A stretch of 52,268 nt of DNA from Ruminococcus sp. (GTDB taxonomy: Bacteria; Bacillota; Clostridia; Oscillospirales; Ruminococcaceae), in the NCBI GenBank assembly GCA_017470535.1, contig JAFUYP010000021.1:1-52268 (forward strand). The letters run 5' to 3'. Of the stretch, positions 22,221 to 31,641 are shown in pieces. The translations under genes were made by a program, and so were the position numbers. How positions within the stretch are numbered: the first letter of the stretch is position 1; the number at the start of each line of letters is the position of its first letter. The notes under the pieces were generated by a model, which did no database searches, was not told the DNA's origin, and worked only from the letters and a program-made list of their open reading frames with translations.

Positions 22221-25016
22221 ATGCAGACTGCAAGATATATCGACTCATTCAGGGAGATAAAGCGCTCTCTCGGCAGATATTTTTCGATAATGCTGATCGT
22301 GGCGCTCGGCTGCGGCTTCTTCTCGGGGCTGAAAGCCACCATGCCCGATATGGTGGACGGCGCTAAGAGCTATTTCAAAGAAACTAAGCTCATGGATTAC
22401 CGCCTTATGTCCTCTATCGGTATAAAGAGCGAGGACGTCGAGGCTGTCAGAAAAGCAGACGGCGTCAGGGGTGCCGCTCCCGGCTATGCCAAGGACGTGT
22501 TTTATACATATAATAATAAAAGCTGCGTTCTGAAAGTCATGTCGATAAGCGATACGTTGAAGCCGGGGGATAAGAATTACCTTAACGCCCCTGTGGTGCT
22601 TGAAGGCAGACTTCCCGAGAGGTCGGGCGAGTGCGTGGTCGAGCGTAAAATGTCATCACCCTCCACCTTTGAAGTCGGCAATACATTAAAGCTCGATTCC
22701 GCCTATGAGGACGAGGATATACTCTCGACTTTCAGGACAGATACCTTTGAGATAGTCGGTATAGTCACATCACCCTTGTATATAGGCTATGACCGTGACG
22801 CTACCGATGTAGGCTCCGGCGAGGTACTCAGCTACATCATGGTGGGCGAGAGCGATTTTGTCAGCGACTACTATACAGAAATGTTCATAAGCCTTGACGG
22901 TCTTGAAGACTATGAGCCTTTTTCCGATGAATACCGTGATGCTGTCAGAGAAAAAAAGCAGGCAGCCTGTGAGGCGTTCCGTCAGAGCATCAATGATAGA
23001 TACAAGGGTATGTCAGCGATAGGCGAGCGTGATATTTCATCAGCTGAAAAGACAAAGGAAATGTTAGAGCATTATCTCAGCCTTGATAGTGCCGCTGCAT
23101 CAGCCGAGCTTGAAAAGATAAATAACAAGATCTCAGCAATTGATAAAAGTATTGAAGATACACTTGCAGCAGGCAAGAGCGATTTGTTTTTGCAGGCGGA
23201 GAGATCGCAGCTTACAGCACAGACAGAGATGTTAAAGTCAGTCGCCGATGAAGATGAAACAAAACTCAGTGACTACCGTGTCAGGCTTGCAGCACTCAAA
23301 CGTCAGATAAAGCAGATGAGAGCATTTATGCAAAACACCGGCGAGCCTGTGATATACGAATTTGACCGCTTTGATTCAAGCGAGGATTATAGCTCCTACT
23401 ATAACGACAGCAGTAAGATAGATAAGCTCTCAACTGTATTCCCGGTGTTTTTTATACTTGTAGCAGCGCTTGTCTGCCTTACCACTATGACCAGAATGGT
23501 CGATGACGAGCGTACCATTATCGGTACCTATAAGGCACTTGGCTATTCAGGGCTTGCGGTCAGCTTTAAATTCCTCTTTTACTGTATCAGCGCATCACTC
23601 ATAGGCTCGGTCGCAGGGACTGCGATAGGCTTGCAGGTGTTTCCGAAGATCATCTATGAGTGCTATAAGATACTCTATAATATCCCGAAAATAGAAACAC
23701 CGTTCCGTGTCAGCTATTGTGTAGGCTGTGCGGCGGTATCGGTGATATGTACTGTGATAAGCGTCCTCTGGGCGTGCGGCAGAGCGCTTCGGGCACAGCC
23801 GGCAGAGCTTATGCGACCGAAAGCGCCCCCCATCGGCAGACGAGTGCTTTTTGAGCGTATCCCTTCCTTGTGGGATAAGCTCAGCTTTCTTTCAAAAGTC
23901 ACCATCAGAAATCTGCTGAGATATAAAAAACGCTTTGTAATGACGATTGTGGGCGTGGCAGGGTGTACGGCACTTATCATGACAGGCTTTGGTCTTAAAT
24001 ACTCTATCGGCACTATCGCCGAGCGGCAGTTTACAGATATATGGCACTATGACGGTATAATAGCATACGATACCGCAAAGGGCTGCGAAACGGCTGAATA
24101 TAACGAGCAGCTCAGTGCGCAGCCGCATATAACAGACTTTCTGCCTTTTAAAAAATATATGGCGCAGTCTGAGGACACAGAAGGCTCAACTGTAACCGCA
24201 GATGTGGTGATACCCGATGATATTTCAAAGCTCAGCCGCTTTGTAGAGTATAAAAGCGTAGATGATGAAATAGACTGGGGCGGCGAAAACGTCATCATCA
24301 CCGATAAGCTCAGTAAACTCACAGGTGTAAAAAAGGGCGATACTATAAGTTTAAGCATAGGCGAGCTCGGCACCTTTGACCTTAAAGTCGGCGGTGTTAT
24401 GAAAAACTATATCATGCACTATGTCTATGTAGACCCTGAATACTTTGAGAGCCTTACAGGTCAAACGCCTGTGTATAATATGGCGTATTTCATAAGCGAT
24501 GAAAAAGGCGAGGCACTCGATAAGCTCAAAGCCGACATCATAAAGAACGACCATTTCTTAGGCGTGTCACTCAAACTCGATACTGCTGATAGCTTTATGG
24601 ATTCACTTTCAAGCCTTGACGCAGTCGTTGTAATGCTTATCGTGTGTGCAGGCTTTCTTGCAACGGTCGTGCTTTATAACCTTGCAAATATCAATATCAC
24701 CGAGCGCAGCCGTGAGCTTGCGACGCTCAAGGTCTTAGGCTTCTATGATAAGGAAACGAGCGCCTATATCTACCGTGAGAATATCGCCGGTATGGTCATA
24801 GGTATCCTTGCAGGATTTGTACTCGGGATAATTCTGCATAGGGTCGTGGTCATCACGTCTGAGGTCGATCTTGTGATGTTCAACCGCTCACTTGTGTGGT
24901 ATTCGTATGTTTACGCAGCACTGATAACAGCTGTGTTCACATTCATAGTAAATTTAGTCATGCACTTTAAAATAAAGCGCATAGATGAAGTAGGTTCATT
25001 AAAATATGTTGAATAA
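22221..25016 (+). CDS. Large FtsX-family ABC transporter permease
   Basis: This 931-aa protein has an N-terminal membrane helix (about 15-37), a long extracytoplasmic region including a coiled coil (about 275-390), three helices of a first FtsX domain (about 405-535), then a second membrane helix near 570 with another periplasmic-type domain. A second FtsX domain lies at about 800-925 (ERSRELATLKVLGFYDKE is the family coupling-helix motif; also TIIGTYKALGYSG in the first copy). MacB/FtsX-type permeases work with a separate ATPase, which is absent from this neighbourhood. Substrate is unknown; lipoprotein, peptide or drug export is typical. Confidence 0.85.
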   Translation: MQTARYIDSFREIKRSLGRYFSIMLIVALGCGFFSGLKATMPDMVDGAKSYFKETKLMDYRLMSSIGIKSEDVEAVRKADGVRGAAPGYAKDVFYTYNNKSCVLKVMSISDTLKPGDKNYLNAPVVLEGRLPERSGECVVERKMSSPSTFEVGNTLKLDSAYEDEDILSTFRTDTFEIVGIVTSPLYIGYDRDATDVGSGEVLSYIMVGESDFVSDYYTEMFISLDGLEDYEPFSDEYRDAVREKKQAACEAFRQSINDRYKGMSAIGERDISSAEKTKEMLEHYLSLDSAAASAELEKINNKISAIDKSIEDTLAAGKSDLFLQAERSQLTAQTEMLKSVADEDETKLSDYRVRLAALKRQIKQMRAFMQNTGEPVIYEFDRFDSSEDYSSYYNDSSKIDKLSTVFPVFFILVAALVCLTTMTRMVDDERTIIGTYKALGYSGLAVSFKFLFYCISASLIGSVAGTAIGLQVFPKIIYECYKILYNIPKIETPFRVSYCVGCAAVSVICTVISVLWACGRALRAQPAELMRPKAPPIGRRVLFERIPSLWDKLSFLSKVTIRNLLRYKKRFVMTIVGVAGCTALIMTGFGLKYSIGTIAERQFTDIWHYDGIIAYDTAKGCETAEYNEQLSAQPHITDFLPFKKYMAQSEDTEGSTVTADVVIPDDISKLSRFVEYKSVDDEIDWGGENVIITDKLSKLTGVKKGDTISLSIGELGTFDLKVGGVMKNYIMHYVYVDPEYFESLTGQTPVYNMAYFISDEKGEALDKLKADIIKNDHFLGVSLKLDTADSFMDSLSSLDAVVVMLIVCAGFLATVVLYNLANINITERSRELATLKVLGFYDKETSAYIYRENIAGMVIGILAGFVLGIILHRVVVITSEVDLVMFNRSLVWYSYVYAALITAVFTFIVNLVMHFKIKRIDEVGSLKYVE

Positions 25017-25029
25017 AGGAGTTTAAAAA

Positions 25030-25242
25030 ATGGAAGAAAACAATATCTTTGAAACAGAATGTAAGCCCACAGTATCCTACGGCTGGAAGTGCTTTGCACT
25101 TTTCCTGCTCGGCATCATCATAGGCTTTGTCGCATCACCTGTCAAAAACGGTGTCAGCATCGGCAACAATAACAATATCGTCGGTAAAGATGACGACGAA
25201 GTATGCGGCATAGGCGACGACGAAGACGCTACACAGATATAA
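25030..25242 (+). CDS. Small single-pass membrane protein, unknown
   Basis: This 70-aa protein has an AAAGGAG site well placed before ATG 25030. It has about 18 polar residues, one hydrophobic segment (CFALFLLGIIIGFVASP, about 21-37), an Asn/Gly run and an acidic Asp-rich tail. I do not recognise it. It lies 13 bases after the permease and may be its accessory subunit. A good ribosome-binding site and normal spacing support a real gene. Confidence 0.65.
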   Translation: MEENNIFETECKPTVSYGWKCFALFLLGIIIGFVASPVKNGVSIGNNNNIVGKDDDEVCGIGDDEDATQI

Positions 25243-25269
25243 ATATAAACAGAAGGGAATTATCTTGAT

Positions 25270-26364
25270 ATGAAACTTGGTATGGTAGGACTTCCGAATG
25301 TGGGAAAGAGTACGCTTTTCAATGCTTTGACAAATGCAGGGGCAGAGTCTGCAAACTATCCGTTTTGCACGATAGAGCCTAATGTCGGCATAGTGTCCGT
25401 CCCGGACGAGCGCCTTGATAAGCTCAGAGAGATGTATCATCCTGTGAAATTCACTCCTGCGACACTTGAATTTGTCGATATAGCAGGCCTTGTAAAGGGC
25501 GCATCAAAGGGCGAGGGACTTGGCAATAAGTTCCTTGCGAATATCCGTGAGGTGGACGCTATCGTTCATGTGGTAAGATGCTTTGAGGACGATAATATCG
25601 TTCACGTTGACGGCTCTATAAACCCTGTGCGTGATATAGAAACTATCGACTTAGAGCTTGTGTTTGCAGACGTTGAGCTTATCGAGAGAAAGCTCGACCG
25701 TACAAAAAAGGCAATGAAGGGCGATAAGTCGCTCGCATCAGCAGTCGATTTCCTTGAAAGACTCAAAGCCCACCTTGAGGAGGGCAAGGCAGCCCGTGGC
25801 TTTGAAATGACAGACGACGAAAGAGAGATATTGAAGGAAACTCCGCTCCTGTCATTAAAGCCCGTCATCTACGCTGCAAACCTTTCAGAGGATGATTTCA
25901 GAAATAATATCGACACTAATGAGAATCTTAAAAAGGTTCGTGAGATAGCCGATAACGAGGGCAGTGCGGTAATGCCTATCTGCGCCCAGATAGAAGCTGA
26001 GATCTCCGATATGGACGATGACGACAAGGCGATGTTCTTGGAGGACTTAGGGCTTGAAACATCAGGTCTTAACAGGATAATCAAGGATGGCTATTCGCTT
26101 TTGGGACTTATATCCTTCCTCACAGCAGGTGAGCCGGAGGTAAGGGCATGGACTATCACAAAGGGTACAAAAGCGCCCCAGGCGGCAGGCAAGATACATA
26201 CCGACTTTGAAAAGGGCTTTATCCGTGCCGAGGTCGTGTCATTTGATGACCTTATGGCGTGCGGCAGTATGAACGGCGCAAAGGAAAAGGGTCTTGTGCG
26301 CCTTGAAGGAAAGGACTATGTAATGCAGGACGGCGATATAGTTCTGTTCAGATTCAACGTTTAA
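25270..26364 (+). CDS. ychF: Redox-regulated ATPase/GTPase YchF (Ola1 family)
   Basis: This 364-aa protein is the usual length for YchF. It shows P-loop GLPNVGKST (6-14), FCTIEPNVG (switch I), [17 protein letters not shown] (switch II) and NLSE in place of NKxD, which explains the family's preference for ATP. A C-terminal TGS domain follows ([31 protein letters not shown]). It is a universally conserved ribosome-associated factor. It is preceded by AGAAGGGA and follows the small membrane protein by 27 bases. Confidence 0.97.
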   Translation: MKLGMVGLPNVGKSTLFNALTNAGAESANYPFCTIEPNVGIVSVPDERLDKLREMYHPVKFTPATLEFVDIAGLVKGASKGEGLGNKFLANIREVDAIVHVVRCFEDDNIVHVDGSINPVRDIETIDLELVFADVELIERKLDRTKKAMKGDKSLASAVDFLERLKAHLEEGKAARGFEMTDDEREILKETPLLSLKPVIYAANLSEDDFRNNIDTNENLKKVREIADNEGSAVMPICAQIEAEISDMDDDDKAMFLEDLGLETSGLNRIIKDGYSLLGLISFLTAGEPEVRAWTITKGTKAPQAAGKIHTDFEKGFIRAEVVSFDDLMACGSMNGAKEKGLVRLEGKDYVMQDGDIVLFRFNV

Positions 26365-26377
26365 GATAGGGGCATTT

Positions 26378-26902
26378 ATGAGAGAGCTTGAAACACCACG
26401 CCTTAGACTCCGTCACGTCAGGGAGGAGGATACCCGGCAGATATATGACTGCTGGGCAAGCGACCCTGACGTTGCAAAGTATGTCACATGGAACGCTCAT
26501 ACCTCGCTCAGCGATACCGAGGAGATAATGAGGTTCTGGCTTGAAGAGTATAATAAGCCCGACCGCTACCGCTACGGTATCGAGCTTAAAAGCAGCGCTG
26601 CACTTATCGGTATGATAGATGTGGTGGGCTTTCATAACGGTGCGCCTGTTGTCGGCTACTGCTCCGGCAAGGCATACTGGGGGCATGGCTATATGACAGA
26701 AGCTCTCGGTGCGGTCGTGGACGAGCTTTTTAAAAGTGGCTTTGATACGATCGTTATCGAGGCGGTAGATGAGAATGTCGCCAGCAATAAGGTCATACTC
26801 AAAAACGGCTTTAAGCTCGTCGCTACAAGAACAGAGCCGCTCTCTCAGGATAAACCGGACAGGATAGTAACTATCAACTCATATAGACTGTACAAAAAAT
26901 AG
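26378..26902 (+). CDS. GNAT acetyltransferase (RimJ/RimL type)
   Basis: This 174-aa protein begins with the typical MRELETPRLRLRHVREED and has the acetyl-CoA loop region YWGHGYMTEALGAVVDELF (in place of the R/Q-x-x-G-x-G/A) and ENVASNKVILKNGFKLV, the C-terminal Asn-rich signature. Family members acetylate N-termini or small amines. It starts 13 bases after ychF. Substrate unknown. Confidence 0.88.
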   Translation: MRELETPRLRLRHVREEDTRQIYDCWASDPDVAKYVTWNAHTSLSDTEEIMRFWLEEYNKPDRYRYGIELKSSAALIGMIDVVGFHNGAPVVGYCSGKAYWGHGYMTEALGAVVDELFKSGFDTIVIEAVDENVASNKVILKNGFKLVATRTEPLSQDKPDRIVTINSYRLYKK

Positions 26903-26961
26903 TACAGTAATTATTTCAGAGCTTTCTGCACCCTTTTTTATGTTATCTGAGGGTATTACTT

Positions 26962-27054
26962 ATGAGAACAGATAAACTTGACAGGCATAGCCGAAAGCTC
27001 CCGAGAATAAGGCTGAAAAACATACAGATAAGAACTACATTCACTCTTAAATAG
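26962..27054 (+). CDS. Possible 30-residue basic peptide
   Basis: ATG 26962 to TAG 27052-27054 encodes a very basic peptide (MRTDKLDRHSRKLPRI and more; 11 Lys/Arg in 30). A weak GAGGG lies about 7 bases upstream. The 14 bases GGTATTACTTATGA around the start also occur at 7580-7593 around another short frame. It may be a small protein, or a chance frame before the terminator at 27064. Confidence 0.25.
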   Translation: MRTDKLDRHSRKLPRIRLKNIQIRTTFTLK

Positions 27055-27063
27055 AGCAAACAT

Positions 27064-27096
27064 AAAAAAGGCAGAGCATCACGCTCTGCCTTTTTT
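27064..27096. terminator. Bidirectional terminator between the GNAT gene and purD
   Basis: AAAAAAGGCAGAGC (about 27064-27076) pairs with GCTCTGCCTTTTTT (27083-27096). It is symmetric, with A and T runs on both sides, so it ends both the plus-strand group and the minus-strand purine operon. Confidence 0.95.
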
Positions 27097-27104
27097 ATGC
27101 TGTA

Positions 27105-28460
27105 TCACTGCCTTAAATAGACCCCGTTCTCTTCAATGTAATCCTCCATGTCCTGCTTGTATTCAAGATCAAGCGGATCATTGTGCAGAGCCTTTAAAGC
27201 ACGCTGCCCGATGTCTTTTCTGTGATGCTCGTCCTTCCAGCTGATGCGGCTCACAGCATCATAGGACTTGTCAAGTGCGCCCTGTAACGTCAGTGCATTG
27301 CAGGTAACACCCAGTACACGACCGCCGTTTGTCAGGAACTTCTCACCGTCAGCCTTCGTGCCTGCATGATAAATAAACGCACCCTCTACCTGTCCCTTGT
27401 CATCAAGACCGCTTATCGTTATACCCTTTTCGTATTTAACAGGGTATCCGCCGCTTGCCATTACAACACAGGTGCAGAAACCTGTTTTCCAGTCAATGCT
27501 GACTTCATCGAGCCTGTGTTCGTAAATAGCCTCAAATATCTCAGCCAGATCGCCGTCAAGCATGGGCAGCACCACCTGAGTTTCCGGATCGCCGAAACGG
27601 CAATTGTACTCTATCACCTTCGGACCTTTCGGAGTCAGCATCAGCCCGAAGTATAAACACCCTTCAAACGTCCTGCCCTCCTTGTTCATCGCATTCATAG
27701 TCGGCAGGAATATCTTCTCCATGCACTCCTTTGCAACGTCGTCAGTGTAGTAAGGATTGGGAGCGACAGTACCCATTCCGCCGGTGTTAAGACCGTTGTC
27801 ACCGTCAAGCGCTCTCTTGTGATCCATAGATGAGATCATTGGTACGATAGTCTTGCCGTCGGTAAAGGATAAAACACTCACCTCAGGACCGGTCAGATAT
27901 TCTTCAATAACGACAGTCGAGCTGCTCTCACCAAACTGTTTGCCGTCGATCATGCTTTTTATCGCATCTACTGCCTCGTCCTCGCTCTGTGCGAGTATAA
28001 CGCCCTTGCCGAGTGCGAGCCCGTCAGCTTTTATAACGGTAGGGTAGGTGTTTTGCTCCTTGACGTATTTAATAGCGCTCTCACTGTCAGAAAAGACCTC
28101 GTACCCGGCTGTCGGGATACCGTATTTTTTCATAAGCTCTTTCGAGAAGACCTTAGACCCTTCAATGATAGCGGCGTCCTTCTTAGGACCGAAAGTCTTG
28201 AAGCCCTTAGCCTGTAAAGCGTCCACCATGCCCAGCACCAGCGGATCATCAGGTGCTACAACGACCATGTCGGGCTTTAATCTCTCAGCCAGAGCCACAA
28301 CGCCCTCAATGTCCGTAGCGCCGACATCAAAGCACTCTGCGTATTTGCTTATGCCGCCGTTGCCCGGTGTGCAGTAGAGCTTGCCGACCTTATCCGACTC
28401 TGCGAGCTTCATTATGATAGCGTGTTCTCTTCCGCCGCCGCCAATTACTAAAATATCCAT
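27105..28460 (-). CDS. purD: Phosphoribosylamine-glycine ligase (GAR synthetase)
   Basis: This ATP-grasp enzyme of 451 aa (family usually 420-430) forms glycinamide ribonucleotide, step 2 of purine synthesis. Motifs: GGGGREHAI (7-15), PTVIKADGLALGKGV, EYLTGPEVSVLSF, GGMGTVAPNPYY, and the metal site EYNCRFGDPETQ. It is the last gene of the purine operon and is followed directly by the terminator at 27064. No unusual residue was noticed in the ATP-grasp core. Confidence 0.97.
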   Translation of the reverse strand: MDILVIGGGGREHAIIMKLAESDKVGKLYCTPGNGGISKYAECFDVGATDIEGVVALAERLKPDMVVVAPDDPLVLGMVDALQAKGFKTFGPKKDAAIIEGSKVFSKELMKKYGIPTAGYEVFSDSESAIKYVKEQNTYPTVIKADGLALGKGVILAQSEDEAVDAIKSMIDGKQFGESSSTVVIEEYLTGPEVSVLSFTDGKTIVPMISSMDHKRALDGDNGLNTGGMGTVAPNPYYTDDVAKECMEKIFLPTMNAMNKEGRTFEGCLYFGLMLTPKGPKVIEYNCRFGDPETQVVLPMLDGDLAEIFEAIYEHRLDEVSIDWKTGFCTCVVMASGGYPVKYEKGITISGLDDKGQVEGAFIYHAGTKADGEKFLTNGGRVLGVTCNALTLQGALDKSYDAVSRISWKDEHHRKDIGQRALKALHNDPLDLEYKQDMEDYIEENGVYLRQ

Positions 28461-28481
28461 AAGATCCCTCTTTTCAGTTTG

Positions 28482-29159
28482 TTATTTTATTGCAAATGTT
28501 GAAAGTACACTGTCAAATTCAGGCTCTACCGTCTTGAATGCACTCTCCTCCGAGCCGTAGCTTATAACATAGAGAGTATCGTTCTCGACCATTATCACCT
28601 GATTGAGCAGCATTGTAAGATCGCCCTGCGACATTTTTACATTGAGCAGATGAGCATCGTAGCCGTTGAATTCCATAGCGCTGTCATCAAGAACATTGTA
28701 ACCCAACTGACTGTACTGAGTCTTTACAACGTTCACATAATCGGCAGGCTTAGTGTCACCGGCGCCGGAAGTCACCATGATATTGAAGTTAGAAGTAGCG
28801 ATGTTCTTGTCAGATGTGTCGCCGATGTACCTGAATGCCGAGTCAACATTTGCGACCTCGTTCTTGATGTTCTCCCACTTCTTCTCGTCGATGTCAAGAA
28901 CATATCCCGTGCCTTCAAAATTGCCCTTTGCCTCTTTCTTGGATTCTTTCTCTTCCTTGCTGCTGTCGTCCTTCTTGCTGTCGTCCTTCTTGCTTTCATC
29001 AGACTTGCTGTCGTCTTTTTTGCTGCTGTCGCTGCCGGCATCTGATGAGCTTTTTGCAGTCGAGTCGCTGTTTGAAGAGCTGCTGTCCCACGGAAGTGCG
29101 CAGCAAGCAAGAGTAAATGTCATTGAAGCTGCAAGCAGTGCAGCGAGTAATTTTTTCAT
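28482..29159 (-). CDS. Lipoprotein of unknown function inside the purine operon
   Basis: This 225-aa protein has a lipoprotein signal (LACC near residues 18-21). A low-complexity Ser/Asp/Lys linker follows (about 24-80, repeats of SKKDD) and then a compact domain (about 85-225) that faintly recalls the PsbP/DcrB fold seen in many clostridial lipoproteins. It should sit on the outer face of the membrane. It lies between purH and purD with 21-22-base gaps and no terminator, so it is co-transcribed although no link to purine synthesis is known. Confidence 0.7.
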   Translation of the reverse strand: MKKLLAALLAASMTFTLACCALPWDSSSSNSDSTAKSSSDAGSDSSKKDDSKSDESKKDDSKKDDSSKEEKESKKEAKGNFEGTGYVLDIDEKKWENIKNEVANVDSAFRYIGDTSDKNIATSNFNIMVTSGAGDTKPADYVNVVKTQYSQLGYNVLDDSAMEFNGYDAHLLNVKMSQGDLTMLLNQVIMVENDTLYVISYGSEESAFKTVEPEFDSVLSTFAIK

Positions 29160-29181
29160 ATTTTTTCTCCTTTTTGTTTTA

Positions 29182-30363
29182 TTAGTGGTGGAATAATCTC
29201 ATTCCTGTGAATGCCATAGCCATTCCATACTTGTTGCAGGTATCTATTACATTGTCATCTCTTATCGAACCGCCCGGCTCAGCTATGTACTTGACGCCTG
29301 ACTTCTTAGCTCTTTCGATATTGTCACCGAACGGGAAGAACGCATCAGAACCAAGTGCCACATCAGTGTTCTTAGCAAGCCATTCTTCCTTTTCCTCTTT
29401 GGTAAGAACCTCAGGCTTCACCTTGAATAACCTCTGCCATTCGCCGTCCCTGAGAACGTCCTCGTATTCATCAGAGATGTAAACATCAATGGTGTTGTCT
29501 CTGTCAGGTCTTCTTATGTCGTCTACGAATTGCAGACCCATTACCTTCGGGTGCTGCCTTAACCACCAGTTGTCAGCCTTGTTGCCTGCAAGCCTTGTGC
29601 AGTGAACTCTCGACTGCTGACCTGCACCGATTCCGATAGCCTGACCGTTCTTGACATAGCATACGCTGTTAGACTGTGTGTATTTAAGAGTGATGAGCGA
29701 TATAACAAGATCCTCCTTCTTGTCATCAGGAATATCCTTGTTCTCGGTCACTATGTTTGTGAGCAGATCATTGTCTATCCTGAATTCATTCCTGCCCTGC
29801 TCAAAGGTCACACCAAATACCTGCTTGGTTTCTATCGGCGCCGGAACATAGCTCTCATCTATCTTGATGATGTTGTAAGTTCCCTTTCTCTTTGATCTGA
29901 GTATCTCAAGCGCTTCATCAGTGTACCCGGGAGCGATTATGCCGTCGGATACCTCTCTCTGTATCATCTTGGCAGTCGGAACATCGCATACATCGGAAAG
30001 TGCTATAAAATCGCCGTAGCTTGACATTCTGTCAGCACCTCTTGCTCTTGCATAAGCGCACGCTAAGGGAGACAGCTCTCCGAGATCGTCTACAAAGTAT
30101 ATCTTAGCCTCAGTTTCCGTAAGCGGTCTGCCCACAGCAGCACCTGCCGGGGAAACGTGCTTGAAAGAAGTAGCAGCGCACATACCGGTCGCTTTTTTAA
30201 GCTCTCTTACCAGCTGCCAGCCGTTGAACGCATCAAGCAGATTGATGTAGCCGGGCTTGCCGTTTAGTACCTCAATAGGTAAGTCCTTTCCGTCCTCCAT
30301 AAATACTCTCGACGGCTTCTGATTAGGATTGCAGCCGTATTTGAGCAACATTTCATTTGCCAT
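29182..30363 (-). CDS. purH: Stand-alone AICAR formyltransferase (PurH C-terminal-type domain)
   Basis: At 393 aa it contains only the AICAR transformylase part of PurH: TSFKHVSPAGAAVG (Lys-His catalytic pair), SNSVCYVKNGQAIGIGAG, QQSRVHCTRLAG, GSDAFFPFGDNIERA and YIAEPGGSIRDD. The N-terminal IMP cyclohydrolase domain of a ~510-aa bifunctional PurH is missing. The enzyme formylates AICAR with 10-formyl-THF to FAICAR. The next enzyme is supplied by the PurO-like protein encoded just upstream. It has a GGGAGG ribosome-binding site. Confidence 0.92.
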   Translation of the reverse strand: MANEMLLKYGCNPNQKPSRVFMEDGKDLPIEVLNGKPGYINLLDAFNGWQLVRELKKATGMCAATSFKHVSPAGAAVGRPLTETEAKIYFVDDLGELSPLACAYARARGADRMSSYGDFIALSDVCDVPTAKMIQREVSDGIIAPGYTDEALEILRSKRKGTYNIIKIDESYVPAPIETKQVFGVTFEQGRNEFRIDNDLLTNIVTENKDIPDDKKEDLVISLITLKYTQSNSVCYVKNGQAIGIGAGQQSRVHCTRLAGNKADNWWLRQHPKVMGLQFVDDIRRPDRDNTIDVYISDEYEDVLRDGEWQRLFKVKPEVLTKEEKEEWLAKNTDVALGSDAFFPFGDNIERAKKSGVKYIAEPGGSIRDDNVIDTCNKYGMAMAFTGMRLFHH

Positions 30364-30378
30364 GTTTTTTACCTCCCG

Positions 30379-31098
30379 TCATACCTTCTCAAATTTATTT
30401 ACTACCTTGGTAACAGCCTTGCCTGTCTCAATATCAATGAACCTTACAAAAAGTGATACCTTGTTGTCCTCGTTGAGCGACTCCCATAAGCCCTTTGTAA
30501 ATTCATCAATGTCATTGGGGATGCCGACCTTCTTAGGCTCACCCTCAAAGCTCGGCAGCGGATCACCGTCGCCCATGTATGTGTGGATAAAATGCCCCAC
30601 ACCGTTCAGAGGCTCGGAATATGCAAAGGTAAATCTCTCAGTGCATTCCGGGTCGCCGTCAGCAGATTTAAGAATGCTAAGAGCGTAATTGTACTTGCCG
30701 TTGTCAACGTGCATTATCCCCGAGATCCTCGGAGTGTAGTTGGGCTTGTCGTCCTCGTACTCTCTTGTGCGAAGCGACTGCTCAAATGTCTGCTGCTTGT
30801 CCATAAGCTCGTAGATAGTGTCTGTCTGGTCGCCGTTTGTCACTATCGTCTTGTTTCCAAGCACCCTGACAGGGGAGTATATGATAAGGTGCGGATCAGA
30901 CAGCTTAGAAGGATCGGCAGCCTCAGTCTTTATCCCGTCCTCAGTTTCAGTAAATACCCTGTTCCTCGAGTTTACGCTCCTGCCCATTATAAAGTAAGCC
31001 GTCACAGCATTTTTACCGTCCTCCGACTTGCCTATGACGATACCTCTTCCGGGGTAAGCATTGCCCTTTAATTCTTCATAGATGTCGAGCTTTTTCAT
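30379..31098 (-). CDS. purO: IMP cyclohydrolase, archaeal PurO type
   Basis: This 239-aa protein fits the PurO family (PF07826), with GRGIVIGKSEDGKNAVTAYF near the N-terminus, FIMGRSVNSRNRVF, YTPRISGIMHV and an NTN-hydrolase-like alpha/beta layout. PurO closes the ring of FAICAR to give IMP and replaces the cyclohydrolase half of PurH. Its position directly before the isolated AICAR transformylase (15 bases) supports this strongly. Its start overlaps the GNAT gene stop (ATGA). Confidence 0.88.
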   Translation of the reverse strand: MKKLDIYEELKGNAYPGRGIVIGKSEDGKNAVTAYFIMGRSVNSRNRVFTETEDGIKTEAADPSKLSDPHLIIYSPVRVLGNKTIVTNGDQTDTIYELMDKQQTFEQSLRTREYEDDKPNYTPRISGIMHVDNGKYNYALSILKSADGDPECTERFTFAYSEPLNGVGHFIHTYMGDGDPLPSFEGEPKKVGIPNDIDEFTKGLWESLNEDNKVSLFVRFIDIETGKAVTKVVNKFEKV

Positions 31099-31616
31099 TT
31101 TTTATCCTCCTCATTAAAAGTATATTCCATTTCATAAAGACCCCACTTTTCGTCCTTAAACTCAAAGCAGTCCTTAACGTGGTTTTTCACCCTGAACCCG
31201 CAGCTGAGATAACACCTGTATGCCGCCTCGTTGTTTTCAAATACCCCCAGTGTCACACGCTCCATTCCCATTGTGTCGTGAGCGTATCTCAGCGCCTGTG
31301 TTATCATTTCCTTGCCGTAGCCCTTTCCCCTTTTCTCCGGGGCGATGATAATGAACCCCAGGTGTACCGAGTTCCTTTCAAAATCGAGCAGCCTGTATAA
31401 AAAGTGCCCCGATACCCTGCCGCTTTCATCAAGTGCGGTCATCATAAAAGCGTCATTTTCTTTTTCAAAGCCGTAGTGCCTTGATATTATCTCATCGGCT
31501 TTCAGCGGGTATTCATACCTGCCTGCCGAAAACATCATATGCGCCCTCTCGTCATCGCCTATAAAGCGGCTTATTATCACAGCGTCCTGCGGCTTGAATG
31601 GTCTTAGCCTTATCAT
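31095..31616 (-). CDS. GNAT acetyltransferase in the purine operon
   Basis: This 173-aa protein has GNAT strands and the acetyl-CoA motif IIIAPEKRGKGYGKEMI (R-G-x-G-x-G/K), then LGVFENNEAAYRCYLSCGF, the typical C-terminal motif B. The substrate is unknown. It has a GAGGTAG ribosome-binding site and its stop is overlapped by purO. It has no evident purine role and may be a passenger. Confidence 0.88.
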   Translation of the reverse strand: MIRLRPFKPQDAVIISRFIGDDERAHMMFSAGRYEYPLKADEIISRHYGFEKENDAFMMTALDESGRVSGHFLYRLLDFERNSVHLGFIIIAPEKRGKGYGKEMITQALRYAHDTMGMERVTLGVFENNEAAYRCYLSCGFRVKNHVKDCFEFKDEKWGLYEMEYTFNEEDKK

Positions 31617-31641
31617 TTTTAACTACCTCATAAATATCAGA

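Noticed and set aside
28650-29196. Plus-strand frames opposite the lipoprotein
   Set aside because: Leu/Ser-rich mirror of the Lys/Asp/Ser linker, without start signals.
30583-31071. 162-aa plus-strand frame opposite purO
   Set aside because: No ribosome-binding site, no motif, and complete overlap with a recognised purO gene.
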